From Cryptomeria japonica (lineage: Eukaryota > Streptophyta > Pinopsida > Cupressales > Cupressaceae): 64,000 bases of DNA. Within the stretch, counting starts at the first letter, position 1, and the number at the start of each line of letters is the position of its first letter. Below, one piece after another: positions 19,621-32,898 of this stretch. The notes under the pieces were generated by a model. That model made no database searches. It had not been told where the DNA came from and saw only the letters and a program-made list of their open reading frames with translations. The position numbers and the translations under genes are program-made. The DNA lies in assembly GCF_030272615.1 (NCBI RefSeq), contig NC_081415.1, positions 236,183,584 through 236,247,583 on the forward strand. Direction: 5' to 3'.

Positions 19621-22162
19621 TCTTGTCCCTTAGTTTCTAATATTTGTTTGCTATTTTAGTCTTTTTGTTGAAGTTGCAAGTTGGATCAATGATAATTTTA
19701 CATTATTGCACATCTATGACATTTATTTCTATGTCCATGTTCAGATTCTATGTCTGGAACATTTGTTTTTGCGTCTTTGTGTTTCACAAGTTCTCTATAG
19801 GTTTAGATCTCTAAAACCGCATCTGCGCATAATATTTTCGTGTCTCTGATCACAAATCGCATCTAGGTTTCCTATTTTTGCATTTTTGTTTTTTACTATG
19901 CGATTGTAGGTTTTGGTTTCCCTTTCTGCATGTGCACATAACCTTTCCATGTCTGCGATCACAAATCACGTCTGGGTTTATTGTTTTTGAGTTTTTGTTT
20001 CCTCTCTATGCTTGCAGGTTCACGTCTGCACATCATCTTTCCGCATTTTTGTTTTGTTTGGAGGTTTTCAGATTATATTATCGCATCTGCATTAGGCATT
20101 ATCGTGTCCCCATTATGTTTCTACATCTGCATCTGGTATACCTGCATTTTGGATTTTAAGTTTTCATTTTTCCTTTTTGTCTTAGGGTTTTCAGATTTTG
20201 TTTTTTGTCTAACCCTCTTGATTCGACTAACAAGAGTTGCAACTATGTTGAAAAGAAGAAAAACATATTGTCGAAGGCCCCTCTTACACATTTGTATTTG
20301 GATTTCTAAAATTAACCTAACTTGTGTGTTTGCAGGTGGGGGTAATTTATCAAAACTACTAATCATTTGTTGTAGGGGCAATTTTAGTGTGTGTCTTTGC
20401 ATTTCAATTCCTAGTCTAATTAGGCTCACATATTTTTCACTTGTCTTTTCTTTGTTTGATTTAGGGTTAAGTAACTTGCTTGAAGTGTCTTGTGCCTTTG
20501 GCACGTTTGTGCTTATATTAGAACCCTAAAGGTGATAACAAAAGTATCCTCTCCCCTTGCCTTCCATTGGATCTTGGTTGTAAGAGAAATTTTTATTATC
20601 TTTTAGAGGGCCTGCCTCCCATCTTGTGAGGGGGAATGCTCCAAGTGGTATTTTGTTCTAGTCTGCTATATAAAAGATTGTGGTTTTGGATGAAAGTCCC
20701 TTATCACCTGGTAATGATGTGTCATACAAACATCTATCTCCTCTAGTGCCAATTGGTATGATAAAACCTATAGAGCGTAACCTCTACAGACTAGGAGGCT
20801 TCATAATCTGAGCGAAATGCTGCATATATGGCTACCAGATGCCCCAGAACATGACTAGACACCTTTAGAGTAGTGGCCCACCCTTTTTTTTACCAAACAT
20901 CGCAATAGATTTAGTACAAGGGGATAGATGGTTTCCCCCCCAAGATACTCACCATAAGGCTCCCGTGAGATGAGACATAAATCCTCGGCTTAGCATAAGC
21001 TACTCATAGCTTTCCGTGGAGAGGGTGATTGGGTAATCCTTCTAGTCTTGGAGGCCCCTAGTTGTCCTCTCACAAAAAAGGAAAACTTAGTAAATACACC
21101 CATCAAGGTGTCCCTACACTTGAGCTGACGAAGATTCCAAGCTTTGGGCTAAAGTTACTACCATGAGAACATTGACCTTAAGCTATGAAGTGATTGATGT
21201 GCTTTTGATTGTGCATGAAGACCCATGGAAATTTAGGTTGAATCGACATAGAACATACACATTTCAATCAAGTTGGACAAAAAAACCCTTAGACATTGTG
21301 TCTTCCTTCTTTGCTATGTTTTGTTGCCATAAAACACTTAACATAAGGTCTGGTCACATTCAACAAATTCACACTTGGACAGAATCAAAAAACTTTGTCA
21401 GAATCATGTCTACGACTGTTAAATTGCATTTGTGTCTAGAATCCGCATCTGCACAGGGCAGAATCACATTTGTGCATCAGAGATAATTCACTATTACAAA
21501 ACAACAGAAAAAACATCTTTGTCAAATGAAATCACATTTGTGCCCAAAAATTGCATCTATGTTAGGCAAAGTCACATTTTTATCATTAAAAAACTCAAAG
21601 AATACCACATCAATTGGTTAAAATGTGTTTCTATGGTAAAAGGAATCTTAGAAGTATATTACCACATCTAGGTTGCATAAAACCACGTCTATGATTCAAG
21701 AGAGAAAACTGCAAGATCCCATCAACAAGAAAAGCGTGCTTAAGCTTGAGATAGATCTTCTAAGGCATTTTCCTATAAGGCTTTATTTTCAAGTCAACAA
21801 GTCCTTACCAACTATTAGTCAATCATTTTCACTCATTTGTAATCCCTCATATTCACCCTTTCCAGTTAAAGTCAAAAGGTTTCTTTGTTGTCCTACTTGT
21901 ATCTTGCAAACACACTACAACTTATCACTAGGTGGTCCCGCATTGGATCTATCATTTTAGAGTCCCACTTTGTTCTCTTTATTCAAGGTCAACTTACCTC
22001 ATTAAGATATATATCATCTCTTTGGAAACCACACCTTACTTTAGACCCCACATATTTTGGACTTACATTTTGGACATTGCAAGACAACCCTAGATTCATT
22101 TCATTTCATACTCCTTGGTCTTCCATAGTCTTCATATTTCTTCCATCTTTCATTGATTAGCT
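19621..22162 (+). other. Long leader of element B
   Basis: T-rich, with no recognised domain. ORFs here (for example 19981-20529, 182 residues of F/L/C/I-rich sequence) look like by-products of T-rich composition. A diffuse repeat of about 108 bp recurs at 19840-20030 (tctgatcacaaatcgcatct; tctgcgatcacaaatcacgt), and related 'cacatttgtgc…catctg' words continue to about 21600. Long leaders are known in Tat/Ogre-like elements. Confidence 0.5.
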
Positions 22163-23500
22163 TGTTGGCAACAATAATGAAGGAAAAATAAGAGGGGGGG
22201 GTGAATCAGTTTTCACCGGATTAAACAAAGTAAGCACAATATTAGATCAGATCAACTGCAGTAAGAATAAAAATAAAGACACTAACAACAACACACTTAA
22301 CACCAAGATTTTTGACGTGGAAAACTCGGTCAAGGAAAAAACCACAGCGGGAACCTACCCACAATAAGATGATACTCTACAGTAGTATGTGTAAATATTA
22401 CAATGGTAAATGCACTTGCATTCAGGCACACTACCTAGAGCTCACTGCTCAAGATACAATGACCCAGAAGGCTCAAATCCTCAGGGAAGGTTCACTACCT
22501 TACAGTAATGATCGGACTACAATCCGGATTACATGAACTACAAAAATAGCATTTTCTAATGCCTGATAATAGTTCCAGTTAAGCACATTTGTCTTCCCTA
22601 CAACAATCTTTTCTCAATACAACATACCGAAGGATAAATTCGCTTATGCGCACATACACCACTCTCTGATAATGCAAACACTACATCGACACCTAAATTA
22701 CATGAATCTAATGCCTATTTATACAATTCATCAACCTTGACTACAAGGTCAGCCAAACCCATAACCCTTAATTACAAAATTACATCTCACGATACACAAA
22801 TCAACCACCAAACCAATACCATGCCATAAACAATATAACATGGACCTAAATCAAATCCTCGAACACACATCATCACTGAAAATCTCACCAAGAACAACCA
22901 CAACATGATACACCATAAAAAAATATGGCATAACACAAAGAATGTCACCAGACCCATAAGATCTTCAAGAACACGCACAAGGATCAATGCAAACTAGCAA
23001 AACAAATAGGACACGATTAGGAAACACCAACAAGCACATTGGAACCATCCGCAATAGCTGCGCCATCACTACTTATTCAAATATTTATCGATCAACACAC
23101 TAACACTCAAGAATACTCATCAACAACAATTTAGACTACAAAGATAACTTGCAGAGCACCAAATCACAAACCATCTGAAATGAAGATGCATATGAACATC
23201 CAAAACATTCTCCCAAATCCACAACCAAAGATATGATCATACTAGAGCACAATGGATCAAAACCAGAATCTACCAACTACTGAACATAGAAAAACAATCT
23301 TGAAACCAGAATCCACAACTCAACCAAATCACCACATAGCATCATGGAATCAATAAATAATAAAGCATCTCTAGTTGATTCAGCATCCCAAATAGATAAA
23401 CATACCAAATCAACTCAATGCAAACACCAAAACATAGGAACAACTCTCTGCAACACCAGAACACGAGAATATGTTGACATCAATTACAAGAACATATCCT
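22163..23500 (-). repeat. Copia-like LTR fragment or solo LTR inside B
   Basis: On the minus strand the 3' end is clear: ...GATTCACCCCCCCCTCTTA…TTGTTGCCAACA ending at 22163. The 'acgtggaaaactcggt…ggaaaaaaccacagcggg…cccac' block at 22313-22365 is the reverse of the motif shared by the other copia-type LTRs. The 5' end is uncertain: candidates TGTT… at 23494 and 23519, neither with a target duplication matching TAGCT at 22158-22162. No internal region. Confidence 0.55.
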
Positions 23501-23536
23501 AGCACCACAACGTCCAACATAACCAAGGTCTATTCC

Positions 23537-25866
23537 ATGGTTGAAACCCGTTCACAAAGGTCTAGAAGAGGAGAAGAAGAAGCTTTAAGATCACACAACA
23601 TGACTACTTATGAACATGATGGTGATGAATTTTACAACCCATTTGAGAATCGCAGTAATATACTAGACAATGACAATGAGAACAACAACAATAATGATAA
23701 TGTATTGATCACTTCCACAAACATTGAAGAGACTTTTATGGAGCCTAGTTTTAATGGAATGGTTGAAGAAATCATGTGAAGGGATAGACAATACTTTCTT
23801 CAAGACATGACACAAAATGGAATACAGATACCTCATTATTTTGATGTGTCACAAATTTTAGAGGAGGATCCTAATCAAGTAAATCACACAAATACAAATC
23901 CTAGAGGAAACGATGGTGGTAATAGAAAAGAGTGTTTCGTGCCTAAGTCACCTTCATCCTTATTCCAAAAACCTAAAGTCCGCAACACTCATGCTCAAAC
24001 TAATTTTGCTAGTCATTCTAATGAACAACCCCGTGGTCATCCTTTTACATGGAGGATAAATACCAATTCCCAACATACTAGCACTCAAGATAGAACCAAT
24101 GCATACAATTATACTCATGAGAACATTCAAAATCACGACATGAGGAGACCTTGTGTTAAATTTGGGGGCATTATTCAAGACTATTCTTATGATATCTCCT
24201 ATCCTCATGGTCATGACATGTATCGACCTAGACCTAGTGCTCCTCACTGCAATACTATACTGAGTGGTGCATATGCTAGCTATAACTATGTTCCTCCTCC
24301 ATATGAACATATATGTGACCAATAACATCTATACATACATTATGTCCTTCCTCCTTTGCCCGATGGCTTAGGTATGAGACTAACTCAAAGAGAAAAGACA
24401 CCACCTAAGAATGACTTGGAACAAAAGATCAAGGACTTACAAAAACCAGTGAAAGACATGAATACACCAAATCAAAAATATGCAATGAGAGATATATGTC
24501 CTTACCCATTTGACAAAAGTATTCCAATGCCTCCATTCCCTCTACATTTCATGATACCAAAATTTGACAAGTATAGAGGCAAGGGAGATCCTAAGGAACA
24601 CATAAGAGAATTTTTCATAGCTTGCATTGAGGTAGTAGGAGAAGAGACATATTTGATGAGATTATTCCTGCAAAGCTTAGGTGGACAAGGTATGGAATGG
24701 TTATCCCAACTTCCACCTAGAATTAGGTCATGGAGTGATCTAGCAGAAGCCTTCATATGACACTTCTTATACAACATTGAAATAGATGTATCAGTGACTA
24801 CCTTGCGCAATACTAAGCGGAAAAATGGGGAATCTTTTGCTTCATTCTTACAATGATGGAGAGGTCTTGCTAGTCGATGCTCTTGTGATATCCCGCAAAA
24901 ATAAATGGTAGAAATGTTTACTCATAACATTAACAAGGATATTGAATATGAGTTAAGAAAAGCTTGTTTATCTACTTTGAAAGAGGTCATTGAGTAAGGA
25001 TTGGCAATAGAAAAAGTTCTTATTGAACAAGGCATTATAAGGCTATTCAAAGAAAATAAAGATGAATCAAATGGGAAAGAAAAACCCCACTTTTGGAACA
25101 AGAATAAGAACACAGTCAATGATGGGGTTGTAGACACAAATACAGTGAAACCAAAAATGACTTTTCCTGGTGCAATTTCATCCAATTTGAACAATCAAGT
25201 GAATTCTCATAGGACAACAAATCCTCCAAGGAAATTTACTCCATTGGGAGAACTGATTTAGACAACATTTAAGAAATTGGTTGCCAACAAACTAATAATG
25301 ATATTGAACCATCCACCATATGAACCTAAAGTGAACCTGCTTGGTGGAATGACGATGAATATTGCGAATATCATAAGAGAAAAGGGAATAAGACTAGCAA
25401 CTGTAACAGATTGAAGAATATCATACATGATCTTATCGACAAGGGCGATATAGAGGTTGATGGTCATACTTTGAATGAGGAACATACAATGCTTAAGGAA
25501 CCTTTTCCTAAACATGGTAAGGGAAAATCTAAAGCAGACAATCAAGCTAGTTATGGCAAAATGTCATATGACTATGACTTGACCATTAATCACATATCAA
25601 TGGACAACCATGTTTCTATTATTATCATAACAGACAAAATTCCCGAAGGTTCTACCCAAAGGAGTAAGGTTGTTTTAAAAGGCATTGGACCCTTCTCTTC
25701 ATCATCTAATGACAAAACTTCTGACTGCAATGTTATAAGCCATCAAGGTAAAGTCAACTTGCAAGGTATTTCATCAAAAAAAGGTAACTTTTTTACCTAC
25801 CAAAGATGAGTTTGACCTTGTAGATCAGCTAGGGAAGACACCTGCCCTCATTGAGATTTTATACAT
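23537..25866 (+). pseudogene. Gag of element B
   Basis: The likely start is 23537 (MVETRSQRSRRGEEEALRSH). The capsid-type retrotransposon-gag block is at about 24500-24760: CPYPFDKSIPMPPFPLHF, then IPKFDKYRGKGDPKEHIREF, YLMRLFLQSLGGQGMEWLSQ and RSWSDLAEAFI, continuing with decayed sequence (NGESFASFLQ.WRGLASRC) to about 25000. A PPRKFTPLGEL segment follows at about 25230, and a pre-protease FDLVDQLGKTPALIEIL at 25810-25860 is interrupted by copia E. Gag forms the particle of Ty3/gypsy elements. Stops at about 23778, 24323, 24758 and 25259 break the frame. No CCHC knuckle is evident. Confidence 0.85.
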
Positions 25867-26039
25867 TGATAGTTCTGATACTTAATATATGTATAGATCC
25901 AATAGCCAACAAGATGAGAGTGGGGGGGTGAATCATACAAACTTAATCTTCCATAAAAACATCAGATTCAACCTCGGTAACATATACATTAGTAATATAA
26001 CCAAAACTGTTAAACATGCAAACTCAAAAGCATATAAAC

Positions 26040-27212
26040 TATTAGGCCCAATATGGAAAGTAATGTACTGAGAGGGGAGGGGTGAATCAGTACTCCAAAA
26101 CTTTTCTTTACTAATAACCTTACTGTTATGCATAAACAGAATAGTGCAGTAACATAAAATAAAGTTAAAACAAACAGATAACAATCATACATGATTTACT
26201 CCATAGCACATATATTTTGGTCATGCAGAAACTCTTGGTTAGAGAGAAAAACTGCGATGGGGATGGCACCCACAACTTCACTACTGCAATAATAAAGATT
26301 TCTCGGTTAGAGCTACATTTAGCTATTTCTGATAGCTTACCCTGTTAGGAGTAACAAGATCTGTTAGATCTACCTTACTAAAGGATTTCACAACACTATA
26401 TAAATGTTGCACTTGGTTAAAGGATTTACAATTTATAGACTTGGTTAGAGTCTTTTACCCTGTTAAAGGTATCTCTTTCAACTTCACAATTTTACAATAA
26501 AATCATTACAAATATTTGCAACTTTACATCTGAAATGTTATAGGAGATTCTATGTGCTCAGAATAAGATTACCTTGCTTGTAACATACCTCGGTAACCCA
26601 TAATGTAACTCTGTAAACCCTTCTATTTACTCTGTTCTTTGACTGTTCATTGATAACCTTCTCGGTGACCTCTCTGTGTCTCTGTAACAGTCTTCCTTCA
26701 TACACACACACACACATATCTCACATCTCTCTTTTTCTAACCCTAAAATCATGTTGTATAAATAGATCTCTTACAATGGTGATCTAATTGCTTCGATCTT
26801 ATAAAAAGATTCCTTGAATGAATAACTAAACAAAATATTTCATTGGTTAGATTGACCTTGTAATCATACACAATCTTCTAGTGCAATTTCCAATGTAATA
26901 ACAGTTAGATGTGCCTCGATCTTGTAACACATTTTCATGTGCATGTCCAGGTTCAATGTATCTGGTAAAATGTTTCACTCGGTGAATATCAACTCGGTGA
27001 GTTAACTTTACTGCTCGGTAGCCATGAAACAATACTTGGTAAAATAGCTCAGTGAATACTGCGTTCTGTGACTGCTTTCTTCTGTAACCGACTAGACTAT
27101 TCATACCGACTTCTCTGTGTGTACCGACTGCATGATTTGGTAATACTAACCGACTAGAATATATAGTATGACTTTGAATATAAAACTAATGGCAAGTTGA
27201 TAAGTAGTAACA
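26040..27212 (-). repeat. 3' LTR of D
   Basis: 1173 bp partner of 32899-34074. Its terminal CAACA has mutated (reads TATTAGGCCC at 26040 on the plus strand). Confidence 0.93.
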
Positions 27213-27224
27213 ATCTCCCCTTTT
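27213..27224 (-). other. Polypurine tract of D
   Basis: AAAAGGGGAGATT on the minus strand directly before the 3' LTR (TGTTACTAC). Confidence 0.85.
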
Positions 27225-27590
27225 GACATTAGTTGAGATGTTTGACAAAAACTACTTTCAAAGTCATAACTCAAAAACTATATACTTGCAAAATGACTAC
27301 ACTTGACAATATATACAATAGTCAATGAAATAGTATATGCAGATATACTCCCTTTATCATTATTCTGTACATAGCTTTGAATTTTGCATGTTCGGTGTTG
27401 TTCTGTGCTTGTGTGCTCTGAATGCTCTGTATATTCTGCTCAGTATACTCCCCTTGTATACAATACTCAAAACTGTGTTATCAAGACTGTATTACTCTCC
27501 AAATATAGTATTACTCCCCCTTTGCTGGGTATTACTTTCCTCTATGTAGTATCATAATATTACTCCCCCTTTTTGACAAACATCAAAAAC

Positions 27591-30078
27591 TTAATTTCCA
27601 TCCGGAGGCGGTAACTGATCAAAAATAGACTTATACTTGGTCTGGGCGTCGGTGAGGGCGACTGAGAGTGAATCCTTTACACTTTCCATTAATGAATTTT
27701 GTGCTTGAATATCAGCTAAGAGTGATATTAAGCCATCAAGAGTGCTTCCCTCTTGTGTAGTTGATAGGCGTGTAGCTCGGTTGATCTGTTCCTGTACTGA
27801 TGAGAGATGAGGAAGGAATAATGTCTGAAGGGTCATTATGTCCATCCTGATTTTATGCTCTTCATTTCTGAGTTCTAACTGTTGAGCCATGAGCTGTTGA
27901 AGCTTTGTATAAAAATTCTAAATGGAATTAGGCTTGGTGGTCAACTTAGTTGAGAGATCGGTGATCTCTTTCTCAATTGCATCAGTTTTATTTTTGACAT
28001 CTGTAATGAATAAGGAAAATGTACATAGTTTCTGGAATAAATAAAGAATATGCTTGAGTTAAGGGGACAACTCAGCAATGAATTTGACAAGTTTTACCTT
28101 GCCAAGAGCAATGGATTTCTATACTTCCTCTATCATTTTAGCATTTAGCTCTTTATCCTTGAGCTTGCTCAAGTACTCAAATGCATCAACTCCAGATGTT
28201 TCAATCTGATTGAGGAGTTCATCCAATTGAATATGGATGGCTACATCGGTTGACACTGTTGCTAAAGGTAGCATTTCTATGAGTAGTGTCCTAACCTTCT
28301 GAAGTACTTTATTCTTCTTTTGTATGGCCAGTTGCTTCTCCTATTTGGCCTTTACTTTGCATAGTTCACCGAATTTAGTGAGTGCTTGCCCTTTCAATTT
28401 AGAGATGTCTACATTGGGCAACACGATCGGTTTAGATAAGTCAAATTTGAAACCATGCTTTCTCACCTTCTTCTCTTTTCCTTTGGTCGGTGGCACTAAG
28501 ACAAGTGCTTGTGAGGCTTGTTGACCCTCGATAGGTTGCTCGGTAGATGCAACACTTTGGTCGGTTCCTATAGCCGTTGTAGTGTCTTTGGGTGGCTCGG
28601 TGCTAGGGGTCTCAATTGTAACATTTGCAGTGCTTGTCTATGCTTGAGATGTCTGATCTTTGGTTGTATCTCCTGCAGCTTCAGATTTGGTACCTTTGGT
28701 GCCTTGCTTGTTGTCCTTGGGAGCTTCGGTTGAGACTGGTGGCTTCACCGGCAGATAAGGCTGAACTTGTTCTAAAACAGATTCACTAGAGACAAGTTTT
28801 GCATAAGTAGTGCCTTCAATCATTTCCTGCTCCAGTGCTGCTTCATCCATTACATCTTCATCAATTTGAATAGTGTCAACCAGGTCTGGACCTTGCTCGG
28901 TGACATCTGGATCTTGCTCGGTGACATCAACAATTTCAATTTGAGATTGTTCACCGACATCCTTTTGTTTGAAGATCTCCTGCCACTTGGCTTTAGTCTC
29001 ATTCTCCACATCAATGTATAGCCCATTCATCAATTTTAAGGCTCTCTATTTCACAAGAAATTTAGAATTGTATGTGGTCAAATGCTCCTTGATTTCTACT
29101 ACAGACATGTCAGGAAATAGATGGACTAGACTTCTTTCTCTGATTTGTCTCTCTGAGTCCATTGCATATTTCCATCTATTTATCAATATGTAAGTATAGT
29201 TCACTCGGAAGTGACTTTGCTAGTTCTAATGGAGCTAGCCGAAACTTCAGAAGTGTACAGATGACAGCTTCTTCAATTTATCGCTTCTCATCATTATTCC
29301 TAGTCTCATACTTAACATATCTAAATCCTGCAAATCCACCGTATTCTTTAAGATTGGCAAAAAAAATTTCAACACTGTGAATATTTACCTTTTTGCTTTT
29401 CATAATCTGGAATTTATTTGCATCATCAGACTCTGTATCACTCGACTCTTTTGCCAACATGAGTCTCCAAGTAGATTTCTTATAGGTCTTGGTTACCTTG
29501 GGTGCAGTAACACTCTTCTGTTTCTTACTCGGTGATGCAGCTGATGCTCTGGTGTTGGGTCTCTTTGTTGGTGGAGTCAGTAGGGCTTTTGAGATGTCCT
29601 ATTTCTTTCTTTTTAGAACTTTACCCTTAGGCAACTCTATGCTTAATGTTATTGCTACCTCTTGTGCTTTTGATTCCTCTTTGGTAATGGTAAGATTGCC
29701 TTTGACAGGTGTAGAGGAGGATTTTTCTCCTAATTTCTAAGATAAAACCTTTATCATTTTTCTAGCTTTTCTTGTAGCCTTAGGTACTACAATGCTCATT
29801 TTTACTTTCTCCTTCACCTCTTCATAGGTTCCATACCTTAGTTCGGTTGCATGCATTGGTAATGATAAATAGGCATCAATTTGTTGCTGTGTAATATCAT
29901 AATCAATCTCATAACCCATTGGTTGCAATGATTGAGTCCTCAGTTCAACAACATTTACATAACAATAATCAATGTCAACCTCAAAACATATATTGTCCTT
30001 GTATTTTTCTACCAACTGTGGTGGAATCCTGTACCTATTGTGCATTTTCTCTTGGAACTTGCTGAAGTAATCATCCAT
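27591..30078 (-). pseudogene. ORF2 of D, middle and C-terminal parts
   Basis: Collinear pieces with C's ORF2: 30078-29737 (HNRYRIPPQLVEKYKDNICF; QPMGYEIDYDITQQQIDAYL, matching EMGYEIDDNIIETYAKSLL in C), a basic segment near 29460-29278, 29033-28638 (acidic, V-T-E-Q-D/G-P-D repeats followed by a P/K/T-rich linker), and a coiled coil at 27890-27591 ending QLPPPDGN. Stops and frameshifts separate the pieces. No polymerase, protease, helicase or nuclease motif is visible. Confidence 0.65.
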
Positions 30079-30138
30079 GATATCATTAAAGTTATCTCCT
30101 AACTTCTTGATGAAGTCATTGATCTGATGGGTGATAGG

Positions 30139-30961
30139 TCAGTGTAGCTCCCATACTACTTTACGGACTGAGGGAAAGAACTTCTCAAAGTAGAAAAATA
30201 TACATACAAGTAGTGAACCGAACTTTAGTGTATTTGCTGAGTTGTTCTTCTTCGGCTTCCTTATTGTGTTTAGGTTCTCAAACAAGTTCTTTAGTAGCAC
30301 TTCACACAAGTCTACTTTCATTCCCTTCTTCACTATTTTGTAGGCCAAGTCAACTGCAGCACATGGTACACTGTTTTCCCTTACAGATTGGAAGAAACAG
30401 TAACCAATAACTCTAATTGCAAACTTGAGTTCTGTATCAGTGACATTATTCAATTTCAGTCCTCGGTAATCAGATTCTACTACAGTTAGACTGATTAGCT
30501 CTTTTTTGTGATATCATTTTCTGTGCTCGTGCATGATCATAGATGGGATACCTGGTGATTAGGTGAATGACTTCCTTAGTGATCTTGAATGGTTGCTCCT
30601 GTAGCCACATGAAATCATCATGTACTCTGCTCAATACAAACTTAACCCACTGGGGTTTGAACACACGGGGATAGACTAGGGCTTCAGTTAATCCCTTGAT
30701 TTTGATATGCTCAAATTTGCTATCCAGTTTGCCATCAGTGCAAAGTTCATCATATGTGTCACTAATCTCGACATGACCGAGCTCCTCAACACGACATTTG
30801 GTGAAGAATCTAACATCTTCTACTAACAAGACTCGATCTGGGATGAGTGAAAATGCAGTTTTATCATCCGGTTTTGAGGCAACTTTGGGAGTTAAAGAAT
30901 ATTTCAGCGAGGGCTTCTCCACATTTTGGACAATTACGGGGTCTTGGATCTTGGGTGCCAT
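30139..30961 (-). pseudogene. ORF2 of D, N-terminal conserved domain
   Basis: Starts MAPKIQDPVIVQNVEKP (30961). It aligns with the first ~300 residues of C's ORF2: KFVLSRVHDDFMWLQE, PFKITKEVIHLITRYP, then after a frameshift at about 30470-30453 FAIRVIGYCFFQSV, VDLCEVLLKNLFENLN and FGSLLVCIFFYFEK. These match VLSRVHGEFFWLD, HKITKEAIKAVTGLP, FVSMILGYK, IDICEWLKDEL and FGNLLVCLMLYITKE in C. I recognise no enzymatic motif. It loosely recalls unnamed 'putative plant transposon protein' domains, but I cannot confirm. Confidence 0.75.
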
Positions 30962-31484
30962 GGTAGGTTTCGGGTAAGATTTAACAAATTATCCTTAGGG
31001 TTTACAAACAACTGACACTTCACACTTGGTAGACAATAGCAATTTGACTAGATCGGAAATCAACTTAACAGTGAATAGATTTGATGTAAATACCTTGAAA
31101 TTTGCTCTGAATGAAGTTTGATCACTTTGATTTGCTCTGCTCTGCTTCTCGAAAACTTGGTGAATGAAAATGACCGTGAAAACACTTTTAAGTACTCAAA
31201 AATACCTCATCAGGCTCCATGCAAGTTAGGTCAAGACATTAAATGCACTCGGTTCACCTTTTACTGATTTACTCATTTTTCTATTTTAACCAAGTAACCA
31301 ACTTTCCTTTATTAACCGACTTGACAGGTTTCCTGTATACACCGACTTGACAGGTTTCTTGTATAGTATATAAACTGACTAATTGCACCTTAACTATGTA
31401 GATAATAGAATTTTGTACATAATATAATAGGAACTGTTATGATTTAACCTTTAGAGAATGCAGTCCCTTCATACCTTTTCTTGA

Positions 31485-32837
31485 CTAATTTGAAATAGGT
31501 GCACCTAACTCGGTAGGTAAGGTGCTTTCTTCATCTGACATAATTTCCTTCTTTTTCCAAATCATCTTGAATTTTTCTTTAATCTCTTCAGTGTCTCTTC
31601 TAGGTTGATCTCTGCAATCTCCAGCTAAATGTCCAGCTTTGTGACAATGAAAACATGCCATACCAGGATTTCTCCATGATCTCCGGTTGTTCATTCCAAA
31701 CCTTATAAAATAGTTGGCACTAATATGTCCATATCTTCCACAACATTTGCACCATATCCTCGTATTGTAGTCCCATGGTACTGCTGCATATTGTCGGTAA
31801 GGATCTATGTGAGTTTGGTAACCTCTAGTGTTTGCTCGGTGTGGATACCGCATGTAGTTCTTTTGCTTAGACCAACACTTCTCGATACTATGTCCATATC
31901 TATTGCAGTTTCTACAAAACCCTTTGAATTTTGCCTTCTAATAGTTGTTAACAGACTTTGTCCTACATTGATTAGGTGTGTGACCATATTTGTTGCAATT
32001 GTAACAATATCCATTGAACTTAGTGGTATTCGGTTGCTTACCTTTTCTGATCTGGCATATGTTGGCAGTATGACCTTGATTTCCATAGTAGTAGCAAATA
32101 GGCTTCTTCCTTTTGATGTTATTCCTATTTCCAGCTTGCTTTGATGATTCTCCTCTCTCGGTAGTATGAATTCCTTTCTCAGTAAATTCTTTTCCTTTGT
32201 AACCGAGTCTTGCGTCTTTGTAGGGTCTTCTTGTATTTAGTTTCTCATTCAACATCTTTGATGCTTCATAACTTTTCTCCAATGTTTCTTTGGATTTCTT
32301 CTCTGTTTCAAGTTCACCAGTCAACCTTTATACTTCAAGTTTCAATGATTGATTTTCATCATTCCTTAGAATTGCTTCATGATGTGCATAACCTAGTTGA
32401 TCTGTCATATTTTGTTGAATACCAGTTAACCTTATGATTTCATCATCCTTATCAGATACTAGAGCTTCAAGTTGTTGTTTCTCTCTTTGTAGATCTCTTG
32501 CTTTATCCTCAGCTATCCTTAATGCATCTAGACTTTCAGTCATTTGTGTACTGAAATGTTCATGTTCTCTTTTCATTGCTTTCAGTTGATCAACCAATGC
32601 TTTGTTCTTTTCTTTCAACATTCCAATCATTTCTTCAGTCTCTTCAGATATACTATTCTCAAATGATGTCTCGATTTGTTCCACTAGCTCTTGAGAATCC
32701 TGCAAGTCATCAGATAATCTTCTCCTTACTTTCAAAGATTTTTGCATTGGCCTTTGCATGTCTCCAATCACTTGATTTGCATTATCCAGCTCTTCTTGTA
32801 GATACACAATCCTCCGAGATTGTTTGTAGCCTTCCAT
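31485..32837 (-). pseudogene. ORF1 of D: coiled-coil protein with CCHC knuckles
   Basis: One reading frame from MEGYKQSRRIVYLQEELDNA with two in-frame stops (32328-32330 and near 31938), about 450 codons. The first ~200 residues are a heptad-rich coiled coil (E/K/L/Q-rich, for example KARDLQREKQQLEALVSDKD). Then come five CCHC-type knuckles: CYYYGNQGHTANIC (second Cys lost), CYNCNKYGHTPNQC, CRNCNRYGHSIEKC, CKCCGRYGHISANY (last Cys lost) and CFHCHKAGHLAGDC. The layout equals ORF1 of C. By analogy with Gag it could bind RNA and assemble, but it lacks the copia Gag UBN2 region seen in E. Confidence 0.8.
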
Positions 32838-32884
32838 TGCTAAGATCTTTCTCTTAGGTAGTTAAACCCTTTTCCAAGATTCAC

Positions 32885-32896
32885 GCTCTGATACCA
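32885..32896 (-). other. Primer-binding site of D
   Basis: TGGTATCAGAGC on the minus strand, two bases from the LTR; identical to that of copia E. Confidence 0.9.
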
Positions 32897-32898
32897 AT

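Noticed and set aside
19981-20529. 182-residue F/L/I/C-rich ORF as a membrane protein
   Set aside because: T-rich leader of element B; no charged flanks or family pattern, and it overlaps diffuse DNA repeats.
27591-30961. ORF2 of D as several independent host genes
   Set aside because: The pieces are collinear with ORF2 of element C and lie between a matching LTR pair with PBS and purine tract.
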